The notes under the pieces are model-generated. The model was given only the letters and a program-made list of their open reading frames with translations. It was not told where the DNA came from and made no database searches. From contig OV884009.1 in NCBI GenBank assembly GCA_930367205.1, forward strand, positions 84,403,189 to 84,467,188: 64,000 nt of DNA. Direction: 5' to 3'. The translations under genes were made by a program, and so were the position numbers. The DNA comes from Acanthosoma haemorrhoidale (lineage: Eukaryota; Arthropoda; Insecta; Hemiptera; Acanthosomatidae). Shown in pieces: positions 1 through 10,803 of the stretch; the first letter of the stretch is position 1, and each line of letters starts with the position of its first letter.

Positions 1-1235
1 TGATTCTATTTGTAGATACAGTAAATAATGGAGAACGCTAATTTTATACAATAGCTTATACATTAGTTAGTAGAAAAGCAAAGAAAAAAATTAAACAAAA
101 ATAAATTGAATAGTAAAAAGAAAAATAACAAACTAAGGTATTTACCCTGTAGATGTAACAGCTTACAGTCAATCAAAGTAAGGAACATTTAACCATACCC
201 TCTGCACTTCAGATAGAACAAAGCAGGCCTAAACTCTGTAGAACACTGATCTGAAGCTCCATTCCTTAACCTCTCACCTATAGTTCATGCCAGTCACTTC
301 TCCAATATAAATTCATTACTGTAAACTATGCGATTATTGTATGTTTTTTATATTAATAATGTGTTTTTAAGTATTTACTGTTGTGAAATCGTTAATTAAG
401 TGATGTGTGGTGAACCACCTGACTTCCGTCAAGTGCTGTTGAATTGTCAATGTGAGTACATTGAATCAAATAAAAAAATGTTTGTGCATGTAATACACAG
501 TATTAACAGTTATTATCTTAAAGATTTCCTAATTTCTTATAATTAAAAGTGGGCATTCTTTACGGCCTAAACAATTTACTCGAGCACTTCTCTTGTTGGG
601 AGGAGAGATTAGCCAGGGCCGTACTGGGCCGAAAGGGAAGATGCAATTAAGAAGGTAGAGAGAGAGCCAAAGAAAGGGCAGCCTACATCAAAGCTGCCAG
701 TCCCGGCCTAAGGAGCTTTGGGAATGCTTGTCTCAATCGAAAAAGCGATCAAGAAAAGCAACACAACTCCTCTCTCAAGCCCAGGCAAAGTATCACTTTA
801 CAGCTACTTCGTCCTGTCTAACAGGAGTAAAGGTTCCTGCCGAGTATCGTCAAAGGGATTCACACCTCTGACGGTAGCTTAACATAACGTATCCATGAGT
901 CGATTCAAATTACAAGTATCTAGTCAGTAGCTCTTCCATTATCCAAAATATTTTTTTCTTAGGTCGATTATCAACTAATCTTTTATTTTTAAATTATATC
1001 TAAACGAAATAACATATGTAAAAAATGAAGAAACAATATCAAGAGATATTCGCGATACTCAACATGAGTAGTATTTTCAAAACTAGTCGTTTGCTTTAAA
1101 ACGTAGTTACTAGTCACGGTTTTTTTGGCTTAAGGGAAAATTATAAATAACTTAGAAATTAGTTATTAGAAATTTCAGATACCATTATTATTATTAATTA
1201 TTATTAATTAACAGGAAAAGGAAAAATATACAAAC
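1..1235. other. AT-rich DNA, no gene recognised
   Basis: No open frame of family-like character is seen on either strand. Bases 580-900 are clearly richer in G and C than the flanks and could be an old repeat or exon remnant, but stop codons break every frame and I do not recognise the translation. Confidence 0.5.
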
Positions 1236-1300
1236 AGAATCGCGACTGGAACCCGATACCTACCCAATAAGCCATTGAGCTAACCTGTAAGAGAGTTATC
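1236..1300 (-). repeat. tRNA-like promoter segment (SINE or tRNA remnant)
   Basis: Read on the minus strand, 1272-1282 gives TAGCTCAATGG, which fits the pol III A-box consensus. 1243-1253 gives GGTTCCAGTCG, a partial B box. The two boxes are only about 18 nt apart, shorter than in a working tRNA gene. This suggests a degenerate tRNA-derived SINE head rather than a tRNA. No cloverleaf was demonstrated. Confidence 0.3.
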
Positions 1301-3432
1301 GTCTCAAAATGAATATTCTTTTACTAAGCTCTAGCAGTGACCCTAAGCCCTTTTTACACGGCTCGCGTTGAATGACCCGTACGAAAACTATCATAGAGCA
1401 TATATACCTATCGAGAAACAAAAGATAATCTTTCGATCGCAGAACTTGCTTGACCACACTTCTGCCAACCAAGGTGGCACACCTCAATGGTTTCTACATC
1501 TTCCTGAAATGTCCCGCCAATGATTATGCTTTCTGAGTTTAAAGCAGTAAATTTCCATACAGGATTGCCCTCTTAAAAATTTACTTTGGGGATACACACT
1601 TATATTTTTTTTTATGATTGTTTTATTTTAAAGAGGGGGGCAGGTTCAATTAAATTAATATAAGATTATTTCCTTTATTTTTTTTCTTAGTAGTTGAACT
1701 GCCATGGGATAAATATTTCGTCTATACAACAATATTTTACCCTCTAACAACTATCAGTTTATAGAAATTTACTCATAATGAAGAGCGATCACGTTATTTT
1801 TTCTAAGACTAGATGCATTGCATACCAGATTATTTTTATTATACATATGTTTGAAATACAGTGGATGGAAAAAAAACTAACAGTTCTTCGTTTAGGAAAA
1901 TTGAAACCGTTGAGTCAATATATGCCAACGTAATACTCTCTGTTTGGTAATATCCGTCATTAATTTCACTAATGTACTAGAGGATATTATTTATTTCGTT
2001 CACGGTCCACAGTTAATTAAATATTACTGGGAAGGGTGGGAAAGAAAAGGGCCTGTTTACGATTAATCATTAATATCCTTAGAAGTTGCGTTGAGAACAT
2101 TTTCGGGCTTCTGCTAAAAACCTCCTTCCTTAATCGACTTTTAATTACGCCGTAGCCTGCAGTTGAGAAGATCTTCATTTATTTTTAAGACAGTTCCCTT
2201 GATTTTTTTTTTTTATTTATAACAGTACTGGCCAAATTACCAGTTAAAACATTATGGAGGTGAACTTTCATCGTTTTCGGAGCGATCGTTAATGTGTCAA
2301 TTTGCAAAAAAAATAAATTAATGATTCATGGATGATTTACGAGTTAAAAGTTTTCGACAGCTTCTATCTTTAATAGTTTAAAAAAAAATCAAATTTAAGA
2401 AAAATACTAAATGGTGCGTAATGGTAGTCTCATAAAACATTCTTCGTACATTGAGTATTGTTTTGAAATTACGACTGTTTAATACCGATATTTAAATTTG
2501 ACGAACTAATTGAAAAAATAAACTACTTAATGAATATTTATACAAAAATATAATAGCCTCCAGTTAAAAGTTATTGCTGACAAAAACAGAAACTGGAATC
2601 TGTAGACAGGCAGAACATCTGTTGTTCTCAAAAGTTTGAATAAGAAAACGGGAGCTACACTTTCAGGAATAATTATTCCTCAGAGGAAAAAACAGCCTCA
2701 TCTTGTCAAAATGCGTGCTCGCATTGTGCTGGAGCATCCAAAGGAAACCATCAAGCACAATTATTTTTGTCGATACTTCTCATCCCACAAACGGGAATCC
2801 ACCACAAAGGATCCCGAAACGTGCCTTAATACAGGGCAAGCAGATTTCATTTTTCTCGCTATTTGATCTAGAATTCTAGTAGTTTAGTTGCATAGCTCTA
2901 ATGCCTTTGGACGTTCCACGAATCACGAAGATTCGGTATAAAGAAGATAGTTGGTATTTGACGAAATATATTTTTATTGCATACATTTAGTAGTGCCTTG
3001 ATTAAAAAAAATTTAATGTTTTTCGCTTAAGTGGTCTGCAGTTATAATATACTATCAAATGTGTTCGCAATTTTTTTTTGAGACCCCATTTTTATACATT
3101 TATGTTTAATTGATTACCGATACATGTCAAAAATAAAAGCAACCTTATGAAAAATAATGAAAGGTCAATTACATGGAATAAAATAAACCAATATTTTCTT
3201 ATGATTAAAGATTAATCATCTCGACTATCTGATTAATAGTGTTCATTACATGCTGGAGTCTTAATGAACTGTTATTACAATAAAAACATAAAACTTTAAA
3301 TAATGATAAAGTTTTCGCAACCTTTGATTGGGTGTTGCATAACATTTGTCATTATTAAAAGCGAATTGTCATCATTATACACGTCATCCCTTTATTCCTA
3401 GTGTTCATTGTTAAACTTGTTTACTGTTGCAG
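1301..3432. other. AT-rich DNA, no gene recognised
   Basis: Short open frames are present but none shows recognisable domains. Bases 3040-3170 resemble 16600-16720 (shared phrases such as TTCGCAATTTTTT and CAAATAAAAGCAAC or close variants), so part of the interval is probably an old dispersed repeat. Confidence 0.4.
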
Positions 3433-3676
3433 TGTCAAAGCGCGAATGAACGTGAAATCCAGCTAAGTGGGATTAGCATACTTCAGACTAGATGTGGTAT
3501 CTGTCATATCTCGCGCGCAGTCTTTCGCCGCTTTTTGTTCGTTCATGTTACCTTTTCATTCAGTAAAATAGATTCCATCTTTATGTACGACTACTTACTT
3601 GTTCAATTTATAAAATATATATATATTTCTCACGTACCCTAACATGTGTGTGCTTTTGTAACTATTAAAAAGAACA
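3433..3676 (+). repeat. Possible 5' LTR of the outer Gypsy element
   Basis: The stretch begins TGTC and ends ACA. Four bases later comes TGGTGATGAG at 3681, the position and first bases expected of a primer binding site, and the gag-like frame opens about 190 bp further on. There is no partner LTR in the window because the 3' end of the element is lost, so the limits cannot be confirmed. Confidence 0.3.
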
Positions 3677-3873
3677 TAATTGGTGATGAGTTTTAATCAG
3701 TGCGTGAGTGAACCGAAAACCGACCGATGTGTTTGTTCCGAGCTCACCAACATGTTCAAACAAGATTAAAAATTCCGGTAAAATGTGTTATTTTGTCTTC
3801 AATCGACCGCTATAGTCGTAAAAGGTAAGCATTAGACTAATTTCTATCGAATTATCAATAAAAACACTTCGAA

Positions 3874-4318
3874 ATGTATACTAAACAGTTCGAATCTTTT
3901 ATGAAGACTTTCAGCGAGAAAGTTTTCCTCGAAACTGTAACTGCTCAACTTCAGTGTCTTTCCGGGAAACCTACTGAAGAAAATACAGTCCATTATTTAA
4001 GCATCGCTCCATTCGAAAACTACGATAAAAAAGTAAAAAGTTTGCGTGTTACCATGAACGGTTTGATAACTATTATACGATTAAAGGTGTCACAGACAAA
4101 TTGGCCAGCTCTTAGTGTTTCAATTGGCTCTTCACACTAGAACAATTTAGCTGCGTTTTTAGGCCCAGAAAAACCACTGAAGGGTCTCTTCCTATGATGA
4201 TCTTGTCAAGACCTTGTTGATTCCTAAGAAAAACGCAGTAGTGTCACACTATTTTCTTAATATTTATCAAACTGAACACCAGTCCATTTCAGAGTTTCTT
4301 GCCACTCTTCAACGTGAC
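3874..4318 (+). pseudogene. Outer Gypsy gag, N-terminal part
   Basis: The 88-codon frame from ATG 3874, plus a further piece in a shifted frame (reading roughly QSISEFLATLQRD near 4280-4318), matches the capsid-type gag of K02A2.6-like Gypsy elements. Gag coats the element RNA. The sequence stops at the insertion site of the minus-strand element and resumes at 8042. Premature stops and frameshifts make it non-functional. Assignment rests on the continuing zinc knuckles and pol downstream. Confidence 0.55.
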
Positions 4319-4323
4319 ATAGC
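4319..4323. repeat. Target-site duplication, left copy (ATAGC)
   Basis: ATAGC directly precedes the TG start of the LTR at 4324 and recurs at 8037-8041 directly after the CA end of the other LTR. A 5-bp duplication is usual for Ty3/Gypsy integrase. Confidence 0.9.
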
Positions 4324-4482
4324 TGTTGTATTTGTACTGATAATAAATACATTTAAGACCAGAAATTAGGCTTTTATTTATTATAAACTACAGACAGTAA
4401 TGACAGAGTTGAAAATAAATTTGAACAATTGAACATATGATAAATTAAACATATGGAATATTAAGCATTCCATTTCATCACA
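4324..4482 (-). repeat. 3' LTR of the inner Gypsy element
   Basis: The 159-bp repeat starts TGTTGT and ends ATCACA on the plus strand, with the canonical TG...CA ends. It matches 7878-8036 except at about two bases. On the element strand it contains an AATAAA signal within TATAATAAATAAAA. Confidence 0.93.
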
Positions 4483-4494
4483 TTCTCCCCCTCT
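4483..4494 (-). other. Polypurine tract of the inner Gypsy element
   Basis: On the minus strand this reads as AGAGGGGGAGAA, directly against the 3' LTR. This is the position from which plus-strand DNA synthesis is primed in LTR retroelements. Confidence 0.8.
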
Positions 4495-4504
4495 ATATTT
4501 TGAA

Positions 4505-5451
4505 CTAAAACTTGGTTACATAATCCTTCAGATAAGCAGGAGGCTTGAGAGTTCGTCTAGGTCTTGAGGTTTCAGTGTCAGGTGAAGGTAGGTCGATTTG
4601 AACTGTCCGATTGATATTTCGAGGACTGGAGTTATTCAGATCTAGGGTGAACGGTAGACCTGCTTCAGCTCGACCTGTTCCAGCTCCTTCAGGGCTAGGT
4701 CGAATTTGAGACATTTCTCTTCGTTCTTCAATAAGTGGAGGGGCTTCAGCTTTTAGCAATAGATCCGTGTTCCCTCTAGGGGCAAGTTGTCGTAGAGAGA
4801 CAGGTGATTCACTGCCATCTTTCCGCCTAATACATGCATATTGGGGGTTAGCTTCTAGAAGTTCTGCTTCTTCTACCAAGTCGTCATACTTGCTGGACCG
4901 TATGTTTCGTTTGATGAGTACTGGCCCAGGTGTGGTAAGCCAAGTAGGTAAAGCTTCTCCGTTTGAGGTTCGGCGAGGAAAACTAAAGAATCGTTCATGA
5001 GGAGTACAATTCGTGGCAGTGCATAACAAAGACCTAATGGAGTGAAGAGCTTCCGGGAGAACTTCTTCCCAATCGCGAGTCTGGAGATTTTTCGTCTTGA
5101 GAGCTAGATTTATGGTTTTCCACAAGGTACCATTCAAACGCTCCACCTGTCCATTCCCTTGAGGATTATAGGGCGTTGAGTTGCTAGTGGCTATTCCGTT
5201 GGAATGTAGGAATGTTTGACTTCGGCACAAACCGAACAAGTTGAGTTGACCCTTCTAACATCTTCAACTGAAAATGGGAGATTCCTGCACCGCAGCCAGT
5301 GAACCATTCTGGTGATACCGGGATGGTTGAGAGATCGATGCAACTCCAACAGTCGATCATTGGAGATGGAGCTACAAACTCTAGATAGGGCATCAGCCTT
5401 CGTGTTTTCTCTTCCAGGGCGGTAGGTTATATCGAATTGGAAAGGAGCCAA
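4505..5451 (-). pseudogene. Inner Gypsy RNase H end and integrase, core-deleted
   Basis: From 5451 the frame reads the end of RNase H ([15 protein letters not shown]), then an integrase zinc finger (LNHP with CSVCAEVK). At about 5210-5235 it jumps in another frame to [19 protein letters not shown] and GQVERLNGTL, which carries the last catalytic Glu. The core segment that normally holds the two Asp residues, roughly 130 codons by comparison with the family, is missing. The C-terminal part to 4505 ends RPRRTLKPPAYLKDYV, a common Gypsy pol end. Integrase would insert the DNA copy into the genome; this one cannot be active. Confidence 0.85.
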
Positions 5452-7847
5452 TTCGAGTCGCCAACGTAGAATTTTATCATTTTTATTTTTCTTGAGTGTT
5501 TTTGGTTGAATACGAAAGAGAGTGCTTGTTGATCAGTTAGTAGTTGAAAATGTCTACCCAAAAGAAAAGATCTCCATTTCTTGAGAGATTCCACAATTGC
5601 AGCTGCTTCCTTCTCAATCGCAGGGTGTGCACGTTCAGACTTACTGAGTGTCCGTGAGAAGAACGCCACAGGCCGACCACCCTGACTCAAAGTTGTGGCC
5701 AAGGCGACGTCTGAAGCATCTGTCTCTACTACCATCTGTTCATTGCCATTCATTGTGGTAACTGCAGCTTCAGCAATACTTAATTTTAGGTTTTCAAAAT
5801 CTTTAGTAGTTTGATGATCCAGAGGGAAGGTCTTAGAGTCGGTCAGTGATCTAATTTTATCAGAATAATGTGCAATCCATTTCGAGTAGTGAGCAAAGAG
5901 CCCTAGAGCACGCTTCAGTGATGCAGCGTTATGAGGAGGTGGCATTTCCAATAGGGGTTTGAGGCGCTCTGGATCCGGTCGGATATGGTTATGAGATACC
6001 AAGTGCCCAAGCAAATGTATGGAAGTCAGGTTGGATTTGCTTTTTCTTTCGTTGATTTCGAGATTGTGTTTGTCAAGAGCTGCAAGGAGTCGAGAGAGAT
6101 TCAGATCATGGTCATTTTTATCGTGCCCACATACAGTTATGTCATCCAAGTACGAAAACACTCCAATTAACTTCTCTTGTGTTATAACCTTGTCAATAAC
6201 TCGCTGGAAACAGGCGACACCATTTGTCACCCCAAAAGGGATTCGGTTGAATTGGTAAAGTTTTCCCGCAGCCTCGAAAGCCATAAAAGGTTTTTCTTCT
6301 TCCAAAATGGGTACCTGGTGGTATGCTGACTGAAGGTCAATCGTGCTGAATATTTTGTAGGCAGCAACTTTCCTAACCAAATCATCGATGTTTGGGAGCG
6401 GATATGCGTCAAGAAACGTGAATTTATTTATTGTCTGCGAGTAGTCTATTACCATGCGTTTTCTGTGGTGTTCACTTTCAGTAACTAGTACCTGAGCCCT
6501 CCAAGGAGAGTTGCTTTCCTCAATCACCCCCTCAGACAGAAGTTTGGACATTTCATCGTGTATGAACATGAGGTCAGCCTCAGTGTATCGCCTGGACTTT
6601 GTGGCAATAGGCTTGCAGTCTGCTGATAGATTACCAAATAAGCGAGGAGGTTCCACAGAGGCACCAGTAGAGGCACATATAGTGAGTGGGGGCTTTGATC
6701 CACCAAAAGAGATTGAAACGTCAGAATATTCCACGAGTATATCATGGCCAATCAATACTTCAGCACAAAGGCCTTTCATGACTGTTAATTTGCATGAAGG
6801 ATACATATGTTCGTTTAGTTTGAGGTCGACCAGAACATGTCCTTCGATTGTAGAGGAAAGCGAAGTTGAGGCCATTGAAACCCTCCCCTCCCTCGGAAAA
6901 AGAGGAATCTTGTGTTTGAGAGTGAAATTGTGGTCTATAAAGATAGAAGAGCTTCCAGTGTCAATCAAGCAGCGAGCACGAGTGTCATTGATTTCTACTG
7001 GAATGATTGCTCGACTCAGCAGATTTAAATGTTCCTTGTTGACTGTCGCAATGACGGAAGCGGAAACTTTAGTGCTAGCACTTTTTCTACATACTTTAGC
7101 ATAATGCCCCTTGATACCACATTTTCCACATTCAGCGTCTCGTGCAGGACATTTAGAGCGGGGATGTTTGTCAAAACCGCAAAAATAGCATTTATCACCC
7201 GATTTAAAGAACTTGGAGATGGCACATAGAGTAGTGTCCGTTTTCTGTGCAGGAGCAGCTTCCTGAGACGAAATAGGGGTGCAGCTAGCGCTAGAGTAAC
7301 TGCTTAAGGGTTGCATGTACCCCTCAGCCTGTTTTTGAGCTGCCTCCAACGAGAAGGCCTGGTTGAAAGCGTCGTCCAAACCTAAGGTGTCATTTTCTAA
7401 CAAACGCTGACGAATCTGAGTGGACAGCAGGCCATTGATGAATGCGTCACGGATATATTGATTTTTGTGATCCATGGCACTTACAACCTTAAAGTCGCAA
7501 TCCTTGCTAAGGATTTTCAAGGTTTGAATATATTGGTCGATTGACTCAGTAGGTAGTTGTTTCCGAACTGCTAAAATATGTCGAGCATAAACTTCGCTAT
7601 TTCTTTTGACAAATACGGAGTTCAAAGTATCTACAACGTCAGCATAAGAATTACAGTCGCTGACTAGTTCATAAACGTCATAGGATAGGAAATTAGTGAT
7701 TACCTTAAGCTTATCTTCATCATTAAGATGTTCCGTTGTAGCATCGATGAAGTTTTGAAACGTCTTCAGCCAATGGGTCCACTCTTTAGCGGCAGTCGGA
7801 GAGTCGGGTTTTCCATCAAAGCGGCTTGGCTTGAGAAACTTGTCCAT
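5427..7847 (-). CDS. Inner Gypsy gag-protease-RT-RNase H polyprotein
   Basis: An open frame of 806 codons begins 31 bp inside the 5' LTR edge. In order it has a capsid-like gag (to about residue 215), two CCHC knuckles ([14 protein letters not shown] and [14 protein letters not shown], about 219-255), an aspartic protease ([14 protein letters not shown], about 296), reverse transcriptase with the YLDD catalytic box (about 566), and RNase H ([14 protein letters not shown], about 704). Gag and pol lie in one frame, so no frameshift signal is needed. The frame is lost in an A-rich run near 5485, after [13 protein letters not shown]; one base there would restore continuity into the segment at 5451. 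The catalytic boxes seen are intact. Confidence 0.92.
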   Translation of the reverse strand: MDKFLKPSRFDGKPDSPTAAKEWTHWLKTFQNFIDATTEHLNDEDKLKVITNFLSYDVYELVSDCNSYADVVDTLNSVFVKRNSEVYARHILAVRKQLPTESIDQYIQTLKILSKDCDFKVVSAMDHKNQYIRDAFINGLLSTQIRQRLLENDTLGLDDAFNQAFSLEAAQKQAEGYMQPLSSYSSASCTPISSQEAAPAQKTDTTLCAISKFFKSGDKCYFCGFDKHPRSKCPARDAECGKCGIKGHYAKVCRKSASTKVSASVIATVNKEHLNLLSRAIIPVEINDTRARCLIDTGSSSIFIDHNFTLKHKIPLFPREGRVSMASTSLSSTIEGHVLVDLKLNEHMYPSCKLTVMKGLCAEVLIGHDILVEYSDVSISFGGSKPPLTICASTGASVEPPRLFGNLSADCKPIATKSRRYTEADLMFIHDEMSKLLSEGVIEESNSPWRAQVLVTESEHHRKRMVIDYSQTINKFTFLDAYPLPNIDDLVRKVAAYKIFSTIDLQSAYHQVPILEEEKPFMAFEAAGKLYQFNRIPFGVTNGVACFQRVIDKVITQEKLIGVFSYLDDITVCGHDKNDHDLNLSRLLAALDKHNLEINERKSKSNLTSIHLLGHLVSHNHIRPDPERLKPLLEMPPPHNAASLKRALGLFAHYSKWIAHYSDKIRSLTDSKTFPLDHQTTKDFENLKLSIAEAAVTTMNGNEQMVVETDASDVALATTLSQGGRPVAFFSRTLSKSERAHPAIEKEAAAIVESLKKWRSFLLGRHFQLLTDQQALSFVFNQKHSRKIKMIKFYVGDSNWLLSNSI

Positions 7848-7862
7848 TGTGATTTGATTGTA

Positions 7863-7876
7863 TATAATAAATAAAA
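7863..7876 (-). promoter_or_regulatory. Candidate self-priming site after the 5' LTR
   Basis: On the element strand, TTTTATTTATTATA starts one base after the 5' LTR ends. It is the exact reverse complement of 14 nt within the LTR (7926-7939 in this copy). No TGG-type tRNA primer site is present in the short leader before the ATG at 7847. Tf1/sushi-type Gypsy elements prime reverse transcription by folding the first bases of their RNA onto such a site. The AT-rich sequence makes chance pairing possible. Confidence 0.5.
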
Positions 7877-7877
7877 T

Positions 7878-8036
7878 TGTTGTATTTGTACTGATAATAA
7901 ATACATTTAAGACCAGAAATTAGGCTTTTATTTATTATAAACTACAGACAGTAATGACAGAGTTGAAAATAAATGTGAACAATTGAACATATGATAAATT
8001 AAACATATGGAATATTAAGCACTCCATTTCATCACA
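7878..8036 (-). repeat. 5' LTR of the inner Gypsy element
   Basis: This is the partner of 4324-4482, also 159 bp with TG...CA ends. If self-priming is right, transcription should start close to 7939 on the minus strand, so that the RNA begins with the stretch complementary to 7863-7876. Confidence 0.93.
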
Positions 8037-8041
8037 ATAGC
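8037..8041. repeat. Target-site duplication, right copy (ATAGC)
   Basis: This matches 4319-4323. Removing the inner element and one copy joins the outer gag reading SEFLATLQRD to the downstream gag text. Confidence 0.9.
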
Positions 8042-8540
8042 TTAGTGTGAATTCTCTGTAAAATGCCAGTGTGATCAGTCTGTGACAATCTCAGACGATT
8101 TTCTCAGAGCACAGTTCATTCGTGGCCTTCGAGATGACTGGGTAAGGGAACTCATATTACAATCTGACAAAAAGACGTTTCAGGACGTTTTAGCTCTTGC
8201 AACAGCTCTTGAGGCATCGAGAATCGAAAGTAAAGGGTTGACTCAGCGTTCTGATCCAGCTCGAACTTTCTCTACCAGTAAAGTGAACAAAATGTCAAGC
8301 TCTAGACAGCGCTCAGGAGGAAGGTCAAGCTCTAATCAACCAAGTCACGTTCCGTCCCGGTCAACCTGATTTCAAGGCTCTCGGCATCGATAATCTGTGC
8401 CACCGGTGCTCAAGGGGAAACCATCAGGTATCGGAGTTTCAAGTTGATTAGAGCAAATTATACTGCAACCTTTGTGAGAAGAAGGGACATGTGTCACACG
8501 TCTGTATTACATCATTGCTGGCAGAAAACAGAAGGAAATC
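8042..8540 (+). pseudogene. Outer Gypsy gag, C-terminal part with zinc knuckles
   Basis: 8082-8369 encodes DDFLRAQFIRGLRDDW and an ALEASRIES stretch typical of the end of Gypsy capsid. After a frameshift, 8388-8512 reads LCHRCSRGNHQ and then LYCNLCEKKGHVSHVC, two degenerate CCHC knuckles that would bind the element RNA. A stop lies between the knuckles. The domain continues the gag interrupted at 4318. Confidence 0.75.
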
Positions 8541-9780
8541 AAGAAAATCCAGTTCTACACATTCCCTCCAAATTTCCAACACCAGCATACGGTCTCAATA
8601 AATTAGAAACAGTGATCCAGAAAAGTGACGTTATAGTTGACTTGTTCGAGTTGAACCATCATGAATCAGATAAATACATGATTGACGTGTTGCTCAATTT
8701 AAGTCGCTTTGAGGTGGATAGTGGCGCCAAATTTACCCTATTAAGTGAGACTTAACCTAAATTTTCCAGTTCAAAAAACCAACTTAGTTTTTCGATCCTA
8801 CTCTGACATCATAATTCAATCAAAAGGTAAGGTACCTGTCAAGGCTGCTTACAATGGAAAACAAATCACCGGCGATTTATACCTTGTACCAACAGGATAC
8901 GAAGCGCTCTTTGGACGCCAATGGATACGAGGACTTGCCATTGAACTCAAACAGGTCGACAATAATCCTCCCATGCCAATCTACCAGCTCAATTCCGTCC
9001 CCTCGCACGAGGATATTTTAGAAGAGTTTTCCTCAATCTTCGAACCAAAAATTGGCTCGAAAAAAAAATTTTCACTCCAGCTCAAACCAAGAGCAAAGCC
9101 ATGTTACACCAAGGAGCGTAGTGTTACACATGCTCTCATGGACCAAGTCAACCGGGAACTAGATGAACTCGGAGCTGCAGGAATCATTGAACCTGAGATG
9201 CCAGTGATGGGGTTCTCCTGTCGTGGTGATCGTCAAACCTGACGGAGGCGTTCGCCTCTGCTCAGACTATAAGTGTGGCGTCAATGAACGTCTAATTCAA
9301 GTCAACTACCCTATCCGCACTGGAGAAGACGTCCTAAGCAGCTTGCGAGGATCCAGTTACTTTTGTAAAGTAGATTTCTACAAGGCTTACTTACATTTTC
9401 GTGTTACCAAAGAAAGCAACATCGTCCAGACTATAACAACGCATAGAGGTACTTGCCGGTTACTGCGGCTTGGTTTTAGAGTCAAAACAGCTCCTGCTGA
9501 GTTCAATGAGTACTTTTGTCGAATCAGCAAAGGCCTGAAGAAGACTGAAAACTACTTTGACGATATTATCGTACATGGTGAAACAAAAGAAGAATATCTC
9601 GAAAATTTAAGAAATCTGTTTCAAAGATTAAAATAACATGATCTCCACCTTCACAAAGATAAATGTATTTTTCTTCAGTCTAAAATTGATTATCTTGGGT
9701 TTGCAGTGGAATACAACAAGATCCCCATCAAATCCCCAGCAAGGACTTTATGCCAAGACCTGAAAATCCAGATTAGCTTC
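8541..9780 (+). pseudogene. Outer Gypsy protease and reverse transcriptase
   Basis: The aspartic protease is recognisable at 8705-8755 (FEVDSGAKFTLLSE, with the DSG active site). The linker GYEALFGRQWIRGL follows in another frame, then RT from about 9120 (NRELDELGAAGIIEP). 9223-9636 carries KPDGGVRLCSDYK, FCKVDFYKAYLHFRV and the NYFDDIIVHG catalytic box, with YFDD in place of the usual YxDD. The text continues past a stop as IDYLGFAVEYNKI. At least three frame changes or stops break it. Confidence 0.8.
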
Positions 9781-9797
9781 GACGATTTCTTGGCCTT

Positions 9798-10125
9798 GTG
9801 TCATATTATTCACGATTTTTTCCAGACACTTCAACGCTCACACACTCTCTTCAAGCTCTCCTACGCAAGGGTGCCAAATGGCATTGGTCACCAGCTTGTG
9901 AAACCGCTTTTCAACGCAACAAAAAAGAAGTCTGTAGCGACAGGATACTTATACCATTCGACCCAAAATCACCCTTGGTCCTGACAACTGATGCCAGCCC
10001 TTTTGGGGTGGCCGCTGTTCTTAGCCACGTCATAAATGGTTGCGAAAGGCCAATCGCTTATTCATCTAGGTCTCTTAACCCCTCTAAGAAGCATTACAGT
10101 CAGTTGGATCGCGAGTCTTTCTAGA
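9798..10125 (+). pseudogene. Outer Gypsy RNase H
   Basis: The 108-codon frame contains SYYSRFFPD, LRKGAKWHWSPACETAF and VLTTDASPFGVAAVLSH, then RPIAYSSRSLNPSKKHYSQLDRE: the tether and the start of RNase H, with the first catalytic Asp in TDAS. The rest of RNase H is missing or scrambled before the integrase text begins near 10150. Confidence 0.8.
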
Positions 10126-10803
10126 GCTCCTGTTCCACCCTGTAGTCAAATTGAGTCTCGAGGCATCTCTATTGGAGAAGAAATCAATCAAGTCTGCGAG
10201 CAAACGATTTTCCAGATATCCAGCCAGAACAACACTGCAGCAATAAGCAAAGACGAAACGTGCAAGGATCCAGAATTATCACGAATCATAAATGACCTCC
10301 AGACTACTACGTGTGACTCCGTGTATACTATAGTCGATGGTATGCTATTTAGGCGGGATCGAGTCATCCCAAGCTCTCCACGTTCAACTATTCTCAATGA
10401 GCTCCACAAAACTCATCAAGGGGTCACAAAAATAAAGCAACTTGCCCGTCGATATGTATACTGGACAAGAATCGACAAGGACATTGAAAGATTGGTGCGA
10501 GGATGTAAAGATTGTGCTGTAAACCGCTCAACACCTACTGTGCACCCCTGGGACCCTCCTCAGGACAAATGGGAACGAGTGCATATTGACTACGCAGGTC
10601 CATTGGAAGGTTATTTTTTCCTAATCTGCGTCCATGCAAAATCAAAGTGGGCAGAAGTGGAAGTAATCAAAGAAGCACCTACCAGTTACAGGACCATAGC
10701 ATTATTGGAAAGAATTTTTGCATCGCACGGTTATCCAACTTTGCTTGTGTCTGACAGTGCAACCATTTTTCAAAGTAGTAAATTCAAAGCTTATATATCA
10801 ACA
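10126..10803 (+). pseudogene. Outer Gypsy integrase, truncated
   Basis: The zinc finger (LHKTHQGVTKIKQLARRY with GCKDCAVN) is followed by the core start HIDYAGPLEGYFFLI, with the first catalytic Asp, and VSDSATIFQSSKF, with the second Asp. The sequence breaks off before the catalytic Glu, where LINE sequence begins at about 10803. Integrase joins element DNA to the chromosome; this truncated copy could not. Confidence 0.8.

Larger units (their letters stand above)
4324..8036 (-). mobile_element. Minus-strand Ty3/Gypsy retrotransposon (inner, complete ends)
   Basis: A 3.7-kb element with two 159-bp LTRs, a polypurine tract next to its 3' LTR, a long gag-pol frame and a 5-bp target duplication ATAGC. 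It sits inside the gag of an older plus-strand Gypsy element. Its LTRs differ at about two positions, so it is fairly young. It has a frameshift between RNase H and integrase, and an integrase lacking the part with the first two catalytic acids. It could not have moved with this integrase: either the deletion came later or a relative supplied the enzyme. Confidence 0.92.
3433..10803 (+). mobile_element. Decayed plus-strand Ty3/Gypsy retrotransposon (outer, interrupted)
   Basis: Gag, two zinc knuckles, protease, reverse transcriptase, RNase H and the start of integrase follow in the order usual for Ty3/Gypsy, all on the plus strand but spread over several frames with many stops and frameshifts. 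The gag is split by a complete minus-strand Gypsy element at 4324-8036. At about 10803 the integrase runs straight into a LINE fragment, so the end of integrase and the 3' LTR are missing. The 5' limit is inferred from a possible LTR. The strong decay shows it is much older than its insert. Confidence 0.75.

Noticed and set aside
6511..7104. Plus-strand 197-codon frame
   Set aside because: It is antisense to the protease and RT of the minus-strand Gypsy element.
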